This document shows, one piece after another, positions 1-12,016 of a stretch of DNA of 64,000 nt (position 1 is the stretch's first letter; each line of letters starts with the position of its first letter). The DNA comes from Aestuariimicrobium soli. Its GTDB lineage: Bacteria > Actinomycetota > Actinomycetes > Propionibacteriales > Propionibacteriaceae. A program made the position numbers and the translations under genes. The notes under the pieces are model-generated. The model saw only the letters and a list, made by a program, of their open reading frames with translations. It did not search any database and was not told the origin of the DNA. The DNA is taken from contig NZ_JBPJSQ010000009.1 of the NCBI RefSeq assembly GCF_051192575.1, positions 132,553 through 196,552 of the forward strand, in the 5' to 3' direction.

Positions 1-44
1 AGCACCGGTGCGACGGTGGTGGCGGTGGGGGAAGCGGTGGGCAC
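1..44 (-). CDS. 5' end of a divergent gene (partial)
   Basis: A GTG at 44 (minus strand) opens a frame that runs off the window edge. It encodes about 14 residues rich in Ala, Thr and Pro (V-P-T-A-S-P-T-A...). The support is its promoter geometry: TACGAT at 56-51 followed by exactly 6 nt and then GTG, the leaderless pattern seen at many other starts here. It is divergent from sufR. In mycobacteria the gene divergent from sufR is a membrane glycosyltransferase, but nothing visible here identifies the product. Confidence 0.45.
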   Translation of the reverse strand, partial: MPTASPTATTVAPV

Positions 45-78
45 CCGCCCATCGTAGGAGCAAGGTTCGGCCTGCAGC

Positions 79-99
79 TAAGCAAGGTCTGCCTTACTT
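79..99. promoter_or_regulatory. Imperfect dyad between the divergent starts, candidate SufR operator
   Basis: AAGCAAGGT at 80-88 and GCCTTACTT at 91-99 form an inverted repeat with 7 of 9 positions paired and a 2-nt centre. It lies between the -10 of the divergent gene (51-56) and the sufR start, roughly over the -35 regions of both. SufR proteins commonly repress their own operon. The match to a DtxR/IdeR iron box is poor. Confidence 0.4.
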
Positions 100-132
100 G
101 TTTCGGGCGGCCAATAAGGAAAGTATGGTGTC

Positions 133-852
133 GTGAAAAAGGTGACGAACTCCGTGGTGGTTGAGGCCGCCGGCTCGGACGACGACGCCTCCACCCGCCA
201 GCGGGTGGCCCAGTCGATCCTCGAGCACGGTCCCTCGACGGCTGCCGAACTGGCCGAGCGGCTGGGGTTGACCCCCGCGGCCATCCGGCGGCACCTGAGC
301 GCGCTCACCGAGCGGCAGGAAATCACCTCGCGCGAGAAGCGCGTCTACGGGCAGCGCGGCCGCGGTCGTCCGTCGAAGGTCTTCTTGCTGACCGACCAGG
401 GCCGGGCCACGTTCTACCAGGCCTACGACGACCTCGCCATCCAGGCGCTGCGGGCCCTGTCCGCGACCGCCGGGCCGAGCGCCGTCACGAAGCTCGCCGA
501 GGAGCGCTTCGGTCAGGTCGAGCACCGCTACCAGGCGTTGCGCGAGACCGATCCCGAGCGTTCGCCGGTCGAGGTGCTGGCCGAGGCCCTGTCGGCCGAC
601 GGCTACGTCGCCTCGATCAAGCCCGCCCGACTCGGTGAGCAGCTGTGTCAGCACCACTGCCCCGTGGCCCACGTGGCCGCGGAGTTCCCGCAGCTGTGCG
701 AGGCCGAGACCCAACTGTTCAGTCGGTTGCTCGGTTCCCACGTGCAGCGGCTGGCCACCATCGCGCACGGCGACGGGGTGTGCACCACGCACATTCCCTC
801 GGCCGCGGTGGTGCACCGATCACGTCTGGCCACCCCGCCGTCCGGCGGCTGA
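133..852 (+). CDS. sufR: SufR-type Fe-S cluster transcriptional regulator
   Basis: ArsR/DeoR-like winged-helix regulator of 239 aa heading the SUF operon. The HTH spans about residues 25-75 and is followed by a basic RGRGRPSK segment. The C-terminal half carries Cys172-x3-Cys176-x12-Cys189 plus Cys217, the arrangement that binds an Fe-S cluster in SufR homologues. The family senses cluster status and represses suf genes when clusters are sufficient. Start is GTG at 133. An AAGGA lies 12 nt upstream, but AAGTAT at 121-126 with a 6-nt gap also allows a leaderless start. The sufB start is 64 nt after the stop. Confidence 0.9.
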   Translation: MKKVTNSVVVEAAGSDDDASTRQRVAQSILEHGPSTAAELAERLGLTPAAIRRHLSALTERQEITSREKRVYGQRGRGRPSKVFLLTDQGRATFYQAYDDLAIQALRALSATAGPSAVTKLAEERFGQVEHRYQALRETDPERSPVEVLAEALSADGYVASIKPARLGEQLCQHHCPVAHVAAEFPQLCEAETQLFSRLLGSHVQRLATIAHGDGVCTTHIPSAAVVHRSRLATPPSGG

Positions 853-915
853 GACCGTCCCGCACACCACCACCGACCCCACCTCCCGCAAACCTCGACA
901 CGTTTGGAGCAGAAC

Positions 916-2367
<1,452 letters not shown>

Positions 2368-2417
2368 CCCGCCCCTCGTCCGCCATTATCCACCGACAGA
2401 TTCCAGGAGACATCCCC

Positions 2418-3623
2418 TTGTCAGTCGACACCCAGTCGCGCCTCGAGGGCGCAGCCACCCCGCAGCCCGCCGCTCAGACCGCCGGCCCGAACGTCGCGGC
2501 GGCCGTCGAGACCGTCGAGTCGCACCTGCACCCGACCCCTTCGTGGTCCGTGGACGACCACCCGCAGCCCACCGGCCGCGAGGAGATCTGGCGGTTCTCG
2601 CCGATCAAGAAGTTCGCCCGGCTGCTGAAGCCGGCCGACGACCTCGGCACGCTGGACTGGCAGGCCCAGTTCACCGCGCCCGTCGTGGTCACCGACCTGA
2701 CCGCCGAGCAGGCGCGCGAGCTCGCCGTCGAGGCCCCGGTCGACCGGGTCAGCGCGCTGGCCGCCGAGCAGACCGTGCACCGCACGCACATCCAGGTGCC
2801 CGCCGAGACCGAGCTGACCGAGCCGATCGTGTTCACCGCGACCGGGCAGGGCGGTCAGGCCCGCGACCACTACGTGCTCTCGATCGGTGCCCACGCCAAG
2901 GCGACCGTGGTCGTCCGGTTCGTCGGGGTCGCCACCTACGCCGAGAAGCTCGACGTGTTGGTGGGCGACGGCGCCACCCTGAACCTGATCACGGTGCAGG
3001 ACTGGGCCGACGGCGCCGTGCACGGCGGCCAGCGCTCGATCCGGGTCGGCCGGGACGCCCACGTCAAGGCGATCACCGTCTCGATCGGGGGCGACGTGCG
3101 CCTGCAGGAGGACTCGCGGTTCGCGGGCCCCGGCGGCTCGCTCGAGCAGTTCGGCCTGTACCTGGTCGATGCCGGCCAGCACATCGAGCACCGGCTGTTC
3201 GTCGACCACAACGCGCCGCACACCTCGTCCAACGTCGACTACCGCGGCGCACTGCAGGGCAAGGGGGCGCACTCGGTGTGGATCGGCGACGTGCTGATCC
3301 GCAAGGTCGCCGAGGGCATCGAGACCTACGAGTCGAACAAGAACCTGGTGCTGACCGACGGCTGCCAGGCCGACTCCGTGCCCAACCTCGAGATCGAGAC
3401 CGGTGAGATCGCCGGCGCCGGTCACTCGTCCACCACCGGACGATTCGACGACGAGCAGCTGTTCTACCTGCGCAGCCGCGGCATCCCCGAGTCGGAGGCC
3501 CGCCGACTGGTCGTGCACGGGTTCTTCAACGACATCATCCGCCGCATCGGCGTCGCCGACATCGAGGACCACCTGCGCGAGATCGTCGAGAACGAGCTCA
3601 CCATCACCGGGGACGTGGCGTGA
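2418..3623 (+). CDS. sufD: Fe-S cluster assembly protein SufD
   Basis: SufD, 401 aa, partner of SufB in the SufBC2D scaffold. It shares SufB's C-terminal fold, with APHTSSNVDYRG, GHSSTTGRFDDEQLFYLRSRG and LVVHGFF motifs near the end. Start is TTG at 2418, supported by CAGGAGA at 2404-2410 with a 7-nt spacing; no ATG or GTG lies nearby in frame. The stop overlaps the GTG of the Rieske gene by 4 nt, which suggests translational coupling. Confidence 0.95.
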   Translation: MSVDTQSRLEGAATPQPAAQTAGPNVAAAVETVESHLHPTPSWSVDDHPQPTGREEIWRFSPIKKFARLLKPADDLGTLDWQAQFTAPVVVTDLTAEQARELAVEAPVDRVSALAAEQTVHRTHIQVPAETELTEPIVFTATGQGGQARDHYVLSIGAHAKATVVVRFVGVATYAEKLDVLVGDGATLNLITVQDWADGAVHGGQRSIRVGRDAHVKAITVSIGGDVRLQEDSRFAGPGGSLEQFGLYLVDAGQHIEHRLFVDHNAPHTSSNVDYRGALQGKGAHSVWIGDVLIRKVAEGIETYESNKNLVLTDGCQADSVPNLEIETGEIAGAGHSSTTGRFDDEQLFYLRSRGIPESEARRLVVHGFFNDIIRRIGVADIEDHLREIVENELTITGDVA

Positions 3624-4012
3624 GCGCTGACGCCACCCCCGTCGGGTCCGGGGCGCGACGCGACCCGGACTGGCAGAAGGTCGCGACGGTCGACGAGTTC
3701 ACCACCGACCTGCCGATCGGCTGCTCGGCCACCCTGGCCAACGGGGAGGACCTCGAGATCGCGATCGTGCAGCACCAGGGCGAGTGGTTCGCCATTCGCG
3801 ACGAGTGCTCGCACGCCAAGGTGCCGCTCTCCGAGGGCGACGTGGTGGGCGGCACCATCGAGTGCTACCTGCACGGTTCGGTGTTCAACCTGCGCACCGG
3901 CCAGCCCGAGAACCTGCCAGCCACCCAACCCGTGCCGGTCTTCCCGGTGCGGATTGACGGGGACGACGTTCTCGTCGACCTCGCCAACCCCAGCTTTGAC
4001 GCCGACTGGTGA
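3620..4012 (+). CDS. Rieske-type ferredoxin of the SUF operon
   Basis: Small 130-aa Rieske [2Fe-2S] protein. Ligands are visible as Cys63-x-His65 and Cys82-x2-His85. It resembles the ferredoxin subunit of non-heme iron dioxygenases and sits in the SUF operons of many actinobacteria between sufD and sufC. Its role there is unproven; electron supply during cluster assembly is a reasonable inference. GTG start at 3620 overlaps the sufD stop (GTGA), so expression is probably coupled. Confidence 0.9.
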   Translation: MSADATPVGSGARRDPDWQKVATVDEFTTDLPIGCSATLANGEDLEIAIVQHQGEWFAIRDECSHAKVPLSEGDVVGGTIECYLHGSVFNLRTGQPENLPATQPVPVFPVRIDGDDVLVDLANPSFDADW

Positions 4013-4063
4013 CCCTCCCACCGGGGTCCAGTCACCGCAACCACCAATTGAGAAGAGATCACG

Positions 4064-4831
<768 letters not shown>

Positions 4832-4841
4832 GGAGGCTGCC

Positions 4842-6179
4842 ACGTCTGCCTACGACGTCGAGGCCATTCGCCGCGACTTTCCCATCCTCGAGCGCCGGGT
4901 CGGCGAGCATCCCCTCGTCTACCTGGACTCGGCCAACACCTCGCAGAAGCCGCGGGCGGTGGTCGACGCCATCGCCGAGCACTACCTGCAGCACAACGCC
5001 AACGTGGCGCGTGCGATGCATGTGCTGGGCGCCGAGGCGACCGAGGCCTACGAGTTCGCCCGGGCGACCGTGGCGCGCTTCGTCGGGGCCAGGTCGACGG
5101 AGGAGATCGTCTTCACCAAGAACGCCTCCGAGGCGCTGAACCTGGCGGCCAACACGCTGGGCTCGCGCCTTCGTCCGGGCGACGAGGTGGTGGTCTCGGT
5201 GATGGAGCACCACTCCAACATCGTGCCGTGGCAGCTGGTCTGTGAGCGCACCGGGGCGACCCTGCGCTGGTTCGACGTCACCGACGACGGTCATCTCGAC
5301 CTCGAGAAGGCCGAGCGGGAGGGGCTGATCAACGCCTCGACCAAGGTGGTCTCGCTGACGTGGGTCTCGAACGTGCTCGGCACCGTGAACCCGATCGCGA
5401 CGATCGCGGAGCAGGCCCACGCGGTCGGCGCCGTGATGGTCGTCGACGGTGCCCAGGGGGTGCCGCAGCGCACCACCCGCGTGCACGAACTCGGGGCCGA
5501 CCTGCTGGTCTTCACCGGGCACAAGCTGTGCGGTCCCACCGGCATCGGCGTGCTCTGGGGCCGACTCGACCTGCTCGCCGAACTGCCTCCCTTCCTGGGT
5601 GGTGGAGAGATGATCGAGGTCGTGCGCATGGAGGGGTCGACGTTCGCGCCCCCGCCCGCCAGGTTCGAGGCAGGCACCCCGCCGATCGCCCAGGCGGTCG
5701 GGCTGGCGGCCGCCATTGACTACGTCTCGGCCATCGGGCTCGACGCCATCGCCGACCACGAGCGGGCGATCACGGCGCACATGCTGGCCCGGCTCGACGA
5801 GGTCAAGGGCGTGCGCATCCTCGGATCGCACGATGCCGATCGCGGTGGGGCCGTGGCCTTCACCCTCGACGGCGTTCACCCGCACGACGTCATGCAGATG
5901 CTCGACTCGCGCGGTGTGGCCGTGCGCGGCGGGCACCACTGCGCTCGTCCGCTGCACGAACGATTCGGGGTGCAGAGTTCGACCCGCGCCTCGAGCTACC
6001 TGTACACGACGACCGCCGAGGTCGACGCCCTGGCGGAAGCTCTCGACCACACCCGCGACTTCTTCGCGGGCACCGGTGAGCGGCGCTCCTCGTCCGAGCG
6101 TCGGGCGCGCCGTCGTCAGCTGCTCGAGGGTCGTCAGCTGGTCGAGGACCGTCAACTGGCAGAGGGGGGTCGCGCATGA
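4842..6179 (+). CDS. sufS: Cysteine desulfurase SufS, apparent ACG start
   Basis: PLP-dependent cysteine desulfurase (class V aminotransferase fold) that supplies sulfur to SufU. Counting ACG as residue 1, the protein is 445 aa, PLP Lys is K228 (TGHKLCGP) and catalytic Cys is C367 (RGGHHCARP). AGGAGG at 4831-4836 lies 5 nt before ACG-TCT-GCC-TAC, exactly where an ATG is expected, and the protein then begins like other SufS (SAYDVEAIRRDFPIL). The only standard in-frame start upstream is GTG 4755, inside sufC, which would add 29 low-complexity residues. The C-terminus carries an extra Arg-rich tail with three 6-residue repeats (RQLLEG, RQLVED, RQLAEG). The stop overlaps sufU by 4 nt. Confidence 0.9.
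   Translation, partial: TSAYDVEAIRRDFPILERRVGEHPLVYLDSANTSQKPRAVVDAIAEHYLQHNANVARAMHVLGAEATEAYEFARATVARFVGARSTEEIVFTKNASEALNLAANTLGSRLRPGDEVVVSVMEHHSNIVPWQLVCERTGATLRWFDVTDDGHLDLEKAEREGLINASTKVVSLTWVSNVLGTVNPIATIAEQAHAVGAVMVVDGAQGVPQRTTRVHELGADLLVFTGHKLCGPTGIGVLWGRLDLLAELPPFLGGGEMIEVVRMEGSTFAPPPARFEAGTPPIAQAVGLAAAIDYVSAIGLDAIADHERAITAHMLARLDEVKGVRILGSHDADRGGAVAFTLDGVHPHDVMQMLDSRGVAVRGGHHCARPLHERFGVQSSTRASSYLYTTTAEVDALAEALDHTRDFFAGTGERRSSSERRARRRQLLEGRQLVEDRQLAEGGRA
6114..6167 (+). repeat. Three 18-bp tandem repeats in the sufS 3' end
   Basis: Units of CGTCAGCTGCTCGAGGGT type start at 6114, 6132 and 6150, with the third more diverged. They keep frame and encode the RQLxEx hexapeptide repeats of the SufS tail. 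Confidence 0.85.
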
Positions 6180-6637
6180 GCATGGGCAGCATGGAGTCGC
6201 TGTACCAGGAGATCATCCTCGACCACTACCGCGAGAAGCACCACAGCGGTCTGCGCGACCCGCACGACGCCGAGGTGCACCACGTCAACCCCAGCTGCGG
6301 TGACGAGCTGACGCTGCGGGTCAAGCTCGACGGCGACACCATCGCCGACGTCAGCTACTCCGGCGTGGGATGTTCGATCTCGCAGGCCTCCACCTCGGTG
6401 ATGAGTGATCTGGTGATCGGCCGCTCGATCGCCGACTCGATGGAGTTGTACGAGGAGTTCCGCGTGATGATGGACTCGCGCGGACTCGCCGAACCGGACG
6501 AGGACCGCTTCGAGGACGCCATCGCGTTCGTCGGGGTGAGTCAGTTCCCGGCCCGAATCAAGTGCGCGCTGCTGGCCTGGGCGGCGATGCGCGATGCCAC
6601 CAGCCAGGCCGTCGCAGCCCGCGAGGAGAACGCATGA
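6176..6637 (+). CDS. sufU: Fe-S scaffold/sulfurtransferase SufU
   Basis: SufU of 153 aa, the zinc-dependent sulfur acceptor that partners SufS in Gram-positives and actinobacteria. Key residues are visible: Cys41 and Asp43 (NPSCGDEL), Cys66 (GVGCSIS) and Cys130 (RIKCALLAW). The ATG at 6176 overlaps the sufS stop (ATGA) and has a G-rich ribosome-binding region upstream. The stop overlaps sufT. Confidence 0.96.
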   Translation: MSMGSMESLYQEIILDHYREKHHSGLRDPHDAEVHHVNPSCGDELTLRVKLDGDTIADVSYSGVGCSISQASTSVMSDLVIGRSIADSMELYEEFRVMMDSRGLAEPDEDRFEDAIAFVGVSQFPARIKCALLAWAAMRDATSQAVAAREENA

Positions 6638-7023
6638 CCACCCCCACCACCCCCGAGTCCCGTCCGTCTGATTTGGTGAAGGACGACCTGCCCGACATCA
6701 CCGCGCCCAGCGCGCGCGCGTCCGAGGACGACGTGATGGAGGCGATGAAGGACGTCGTCGACCCCGAGCTGATGGTCAACGTCGTCGACCTCGGCCTCGT
6801 CTACGGCGTGCACCTGGACGAGCAGAACAATGCGACGCTCGACATGACGCTGACCAGCCCCACCTGTCCGCTGACCGACCGCATCGAGTACGACACCCAG
6901 TCGGTGCTCGAGGGTCTGGTCAACTCGGTGGCGATCAACTGGGTGTGGCTGCCGCCGTGGAGCCTGGACAAGATCACCGAGGACGGCCGCGACCAGCTGC
7001 GCGCCATCGGCTACAACGTCTGA
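6634..7023 (+). CDS. sufT: Metal-sulfur cluster assembly factor SufT (MIP18/DUF59 family)
   Basis: DUF59/MIP18-family protein of 129 aa, the last gene of the SUF operon. It has the family motifs DPELMVNVVDLGLVYGV and the conserved Cys in TSPTCPLTDRI. Members help mature Fe-S proteins, probably as a delivery factor. Start chosen at ATG 6634, which overlaps the sufU stop and has GAGGAG at 6622-6628. An earlier in-frame ATG inside sufU is not needed. Confidence 0.92.
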   Translation: MTTPTTPESRPSDLVKDDLPDITAPSARASEDDVMEAMKDVVDPELMVNVVDLGLVYGVHLDEQNNATLDMTLTSPTCPLTDRIEYDTQSVLEGLVNSVAINWVWLPPWSLDKITEDGRDQLRAIGYNV

Positions 7024-7027
7024 TCGC

Positions 7028-7039
7028 CCCCGATCGGGG
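7028..7039. terminator. Short palindrome after the suf operon, weak terminator candidate
   Basis: CCCCGATCGGGG lies a few bases after the sufT stop. The stem is short and there is no T-run, so terminator function is doubtful. Confidence 0.25.
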
Positions 7040-7108
7040 TGGCCCGGCCGGTTGACGGGCGGGTGAATCCGGTTTGGCGGCTCGTCGCGCGACTGGGAGA
7101 ATGGGTCA

Positions 7109-8707
<1,599 letters not shown>

Positions 8708-8750
8708 GCCGACCCAGCGCACCGACGAGCCGTCGGACGAAGGAGGAACC

Positions 8751-9314
8751 GTGTCCCTGACCCCCCACCAGCGGGTGCTGGGCGAGTCGCGTCAGCAGGT
8801 GGCCGGGCTGGTCGTCGAGCGCTACCGCGCCGGTGAGAGCGTGCGTTCGATCGCGGCCGACCTCGGACGAAGCTACGGATTCGTGCACCAGATCGTGCGC
8901 GAGGCGGGTGAGCCGCTGAGGGCACGCGGGGGAGACACCCGCAGTGCCGAGGCGAGGGCGCGCCGGGTGGGGTCGTCCGCCACCGTGAGGCTGGGTGCTG
9001 GGGTGACACTGGGTTCTGGGGTGACGCTGGGTGCTGGGATGACGCTGGCTGCTTCGGGTGCTGCCGGGGCGGACGAGCCGACGCCTCGGCCCCGCAGGAA
9101 GCCGTCATCGGCGAAGGGATCGTCCGGGAAGAAGTCGGGCTCGAAGGGCCGCAAGAAGCCCGCCGCGAAGAAGCCCGACACGAAGAAGCCAGTGAAGAAG
9201 TCCGACGCGAAGAAGTCGGGGGCCCAGAAGTCGGACGCCCAGAAGTCGGAGGCCAAGAAGTCGGGGGCCAAGAAGTCGGGCTCGAAGGGCAAGAAGAAGG
9301 CCGCCAAGAAGTGA
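8751..9314 (+). CDS. Small HTH protein with lysine/alanine-rich histone-H1-like tail
   Basis: 187-aa protein. Residues about 5-55 form a helix-turn-helix (RYRAGESVRSIAADLGRSYG) like the small protein beside ABC-F genes in mycobacteria (Rv1473A type). The rest is low complexity: a six-residue repeat VTLGAG at about 79-102, then a very basic tail of KKSDA/KKSGA repeats resembling histone H1 or the HupB tail. GTG start at 8751 has AAGGAGG at 8740-8746. A DNA- or RNA-binding role is likely; chromatin binding is inference. Confidence 0.8.
   Translation: MSLTPHQRVLGESRQQVAGLVVERYRAGESVRSIAADLGRSYGFVHQIVREAGEPLRARGGDTRSAEARARRVGSSATVRLGAGVTLGSGVTLGAGMTLAASGAAGADEPTPRPRRKPSSAKGSSGKKSGSKGRKKPAAKKPDTKKPVKKSDAKKSGAQKSDAQKSEAKKSGAKKSGSKGKKKAAKK
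8985..9056 (+). repeat. Four 18-bp tandem repeats inside the HTH gene
   Basis: Units GTGACGCTGGGTGCTGGG and variants start at 8985, 9003, 9021 and 9039 (the last degenerate). They keep reading frame and give V-[RT]-L-G-[AS]-G repeats. Confidence 0.9.
9195..9284 (+). repeat. Six 15-bp repeats encoding KKSxA units
   Basis: Units AAGAAGTCGGGGGCC and close variants repeat every 15 bp from 9195 to 9284 and encode the basic pentapeptide tail of the HTH protein. Confidence 0.85.
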
Positions 9315-9324
9315 GGGTTCACGC

Positions 9325-11211
9325 GTGAGCATGGCTCCGGGCGCAGGCATGATGATGCGCCAGTACTCGAAGGGTGACGAGCTGAAGGGCGCGTCGCTCA
9401 AGTCCGGAACCTGGCGGCGCGTGTTGGGGTACGGGCTGCCGTACCGGGGAATGCTGGCCGTGTTCCTCATCGGGGTCGTGATCGACGCCGCCCTCGGGGT
9501 GGTGCCGCCGCTGCTGCTGCAGCGCCTGGTCGACCACGGAGTGCTGGCCGGGAACGCCCGCGTGGTGGTGCAGGTGGCCCTCGTGGTCGCCGGTGTCGCC
9601 CTGCTCGAAGCGGTGGTGGGCACGTTCATCACCTGGTGCTCGGCGAGCATCGGTGAGGGGCTGATCCGCGACCTGCGCATCCAGGTGTTCGACCATGTGT
9701 CGGCCATGCCGGTGGCCTTCTTCAGCCGCACACAGACCGGCCAGTTGGTCTCTCGGCTGCAGTCCGACGTGATCGGCGCCCAGCAGGCCTTCACGTCGAC
9801 GCTGTCGCGGGTGCTCTCGAACGGCCTGTCGGTGGTGCTGGTGCTGGTCGCGATGGTGGCGCTCGACTGGCGGCTGGCGGTCGCCGCGGTGGCACTGTTC
9901 CCGCTCGTGCTCATTCCGACCCGCCTCGTGGGTCGACGGGTGGCCGCCCTGCAGCGCCGGTCGATGCAGATCAACGGAGACCTGTCGGGCCTGATGACCG
10001 AGCGGTTCTCAGTCTCGGGGGCGCTGCTCGCCAAGCTGTTCGGCACCCCGCAGCGGGAACATGACACGTTCGCGGTTCCCGCCAACCAACGCCTCGACAT
10101 CGGGGTCAAGATCGCCATGATCGGACGATTCTTCGCCGCCGCCCTCGTGCTCGTGGCGGCCCTGGCAACCGCCATGGTCTATGGCGTCGGCGGCGTGATG
10201 ACGGTGCGAGGCGTGCTCACCATCGGCACACTGACGGCCTTCGCCGGACTGCTCGGGCGGCTGTACGGGCCGATGCAGGCCCTGACCACGGTGCGCGTCG
10301 ACATCATGAGCGCCCTGGTCAGCTTCGAGCGGGTCTTCGAGGTGCTCGACCTGCCGGTGCCGATCACCGATGCCCCCGATGCCCGGGACGTGACCGGCCC
10401 CGGATCGGTGGTGTTCGACCACGTCAGCTTCGCCTATCCCGACCCGGCGGCCTACTCCCTGGCCTCCCTGGAACCGGCGGGGTCGTCCACCGAGACCCCG
10501 ACCCGGCCCGTGGTGCCCGAGGGTGGCCAGGCCGTGCTGCGCGACGTCTCGTTCAGCATCGAGCCGGGTCAGACAGTCGCCCTGGTGGGGCCGTCGGGGG
10601 CGGGCAAGACCACCATCACGCATCTGCTGGCCCGCCTCTACGACGTCGACGCCGGCCGGGTTCTGTTGGGTGGCACCGACGTGCGCGAGATCAGCCTGGC
10701 GTCGCTGCGGCGGCTGGTCGGCTACGTCACCCAGGACGCCCACATGTTCCACGACACCCTGCGGGCCAATCTGGCCTACGCCAGCCCCGACGCGACCGAG
10801 GAACAGATGCGGGCCGCCCTGGCGCAGGCGCAGGTGCTCGAGCTGGTCGACCGGCTGCCGCAGGGGTTGGACACCCTCGTCGGCGAGCGCGGTTATCGCC
10901 TCTCGGGCGGCGAGCGGCAACGGCTGGCGATCGCTCGGTTGCTGCTGGTGCAGGCGCCCATCGTGGTGTTGGACGAGGCCACCGCCCACCTCGACTCACG
11001 CTCCGAGCAGTCGGTGCAGCGGGCCCTGGACGCCGCCATGGAGCAGCGCACCTGCGTCGTCATCGCGCACCGGTTGGCCACCGTGCGGCACGCCGACCAG
11101 ATTCTCGTGGTGCGTGAGGGGCAGATCATCGAGCGCGGCACGCACGCCGAGCTTCTGGCCGCCGGCGGACCCTACGCCACGCTGTACGCGACCCAATTCA
11201 CGGACGACTGA
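9325..11211 (+). CDS. ABC exporter, fused permease and ATPase
   Basis: 628-aa half-transporter: six-helix type-I exporter membrane domain (about 30-330), then an ATPase with Walker A GPSGAGKTT, signature LSGGERQR and Walker B IVVLDEATAHLDS. It probably works as a homodimer exporting lipids or drugs; the substrate is unknown. An unusual insert of roughly 25 residues rich in Ser, Thr, Pro and Glu follows the A-loop (after VSFAYPDP). GTG 9325 and in-frame ATG 9331 are both possible starts; GTGAGGG upstream favours 9325. It begins 10 nt after the HTH gene, so the three genes from 7109 may be co-transcribed. Confidence 0.9.
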   Translation: MSMAPGAGMMMRQYSKGDELKGASLKSGTWRRVLGYGLPYRGMLAVFLIGVVIDAALGVVPPLLLQRLVDHGVLAGNARVVVQVALVVAGVALLEAVVGTFITWCSASIGEGLIRDLRIQVFDHVSAMPVAFFSRTQTGQLVSRLQSDVIGAQQAFTSTLSRVLSNGLSVVLVLVAMVALDWRLAVAAVALFPLVLIPTRLVGRRVAALQRRSMQINGDLSGLMTERFSVSGALLAKLFGTPQREHDTFAVPANQRLDIGVKIAMIGRFFAAALVLVAALATAMVYGVGGVMTVRGVLTIGTLTAFAGLLGRLYGPMQALTTVRVDIMSALVSFERVFEVLDLPVPITDAPDARDVTGPGSVVFDHVSFAYPDPAAYSLASLEPAGSSTETPTRPVVPEGGQAVLRDVSFSIEPGQTVALVGPSGAGKTTITHLLARLYDVDAGRVLLGGTDVREISLASLRRLVGYVTQDAHMFHDTLRANLAYASPDATEEQMRAALAQAQVLELVDRLPQGLDTLVGERGYRLSGGERQRLAIARLLLVQAPIVVLDEATAHLDSRSEQSVQRALDAAMEQRTCVVIAHRLATVRHADQILVVREGQIIERGTHAELLAAGGPYATLYATQFTDD

Positions 11212-11238
11212 GCGGTCACCGACGACTGAGGGGTCACG
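11203..11238 (+). repeat. 18-bp duplication at the exporter stop codon
   Basis: GACGACTGAGCGGTCACC (11203-11220) is repeated at 11221-11238 with two changes. The unit includes the last two codons and the stop, so a second Asp-Asp-stop follows the real one. Confidence 0.8.
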
Positions 11239-11245
11239 GGAACCC

Positions 11246-12016
11246 TCAAAGCGCCCGCATCACTCCGCCGTCGACCGGTACCAGACAGCCGGTGACGTAG
11301 CTGGCGGCATCGGAGAGCAGGAAGGCGGCGACCCGGCCGAACTCGTCGGGATCGCCCAGTCGACGCAGCGGGATCGACGCGGCCGCCTGCTCGCGTGCCG
11401 CGACCGGATCGCCGGCCCCACTCCACAGCTGCTCGAGGCGCTCGGTCGCCACCGAACCGGGCAGGAGGCCGAAGGCTCGTCCTCCCTGCGGGCCGATCTC
11501 GTCGGCGAGTTGCTTGACGAGCATGCCCAGGCCGGGGCGCAGACCGTTCGAGATCGCCATCTGGGCCAGGGGTGCCTTCACCGAGGTCGACAGCACGAAG
11601 CCCAGACGGCCGGCCGGTTGGGCCGCCACCACGGCGCGCGCGGTGCGCAGGGCCGGCAGGAAGACCGACCCGAACGACTCCAGCCACTGGGCGTCGGGGG
11701 TGTCGAGCACGCTGCCGCGGGGTGGGCCGCCCACGCTGACCAGCGCGCCGTCGAGGCGTCCGTGGGCCTGCAGGGCCAGGTCGACGGCCCGCTGCGGAGC
11801 ATCGGGGTCGGCCAGGTCGGCGGCGAGACTCACGGCTCGGTCGGCGTGGTCAACCCGGGTGGTGAGCGAGTCGACGGCCGCGGCAAGAGCGTCCGCGCGG
11901 CGGGCGACCAGCACGACCTTGGCGCCCTCGGCCACGAGCGCCCGGGCCGAGGCGAGCCCGAGGCCGGTACTGGCGGCGGTGACGACGAAGACGCGGTCAG
12001 TCAGTCCGAGATCCAT
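11246..12016 (-). CDS. Atypical short-chain dehydrogenase/reductase (SDR)
   Basis: 256-aa Rossmann SDR. The nucleotide-binding motif TAASTGLG is at 13-20 and the C-terminal VPVDGG motif is present. The catalytic Tyr-x3-Lys is missing: the equivalent stretch reads Ser156-Asn-Gly-Leu-Arg160. It may be non-catalytic or use another mechanism. Annotation as a FabG homologue would be misleading. It overlaps the end of the SURF1 gene upstream by 20 nt and converges on the ABC exporter. Confidence 0.85.
   Translation of the reverse strand: MDLGLTDRVFVVTAASTGLGLASARALVAEGAKVVLVARRADALAAAVDSLTTRVDHADRAVSLAADLADPDAPQRAVDLALQAHGRLDGALVSVGGPPRGSVLDTPDAQWLESFGSVFLPALRTARAVVAAQPAGRLGFVLSTSVKAPLAQMAISNGLRPGLGMLVKQLADEIGPQGGRAFGLLPGSVATERLEQLWSGAGDPVAAREQAAASIPLRRLGDPDEFGRVAAFLLSDAASYVTGCLVPVDGGVMRAL

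Noticed and set aside
79..99. DtxR/IdeR iron box upstream of sufR
   Set aside because: Only about half of the 19-bp consensus positions match; the symmetry fits a different dyad better.
904..915. TTG at 904 as the sufB start
   Set aside because: The codon overlaps the GGAG ribosome-binding site that correctly serves ATG 916.
7028..7039. Strong intrinsic terminator after sufT
   Set aside because: Only a 4-bp stem around GATC and no T-run; kept as a low-confidence feature only.
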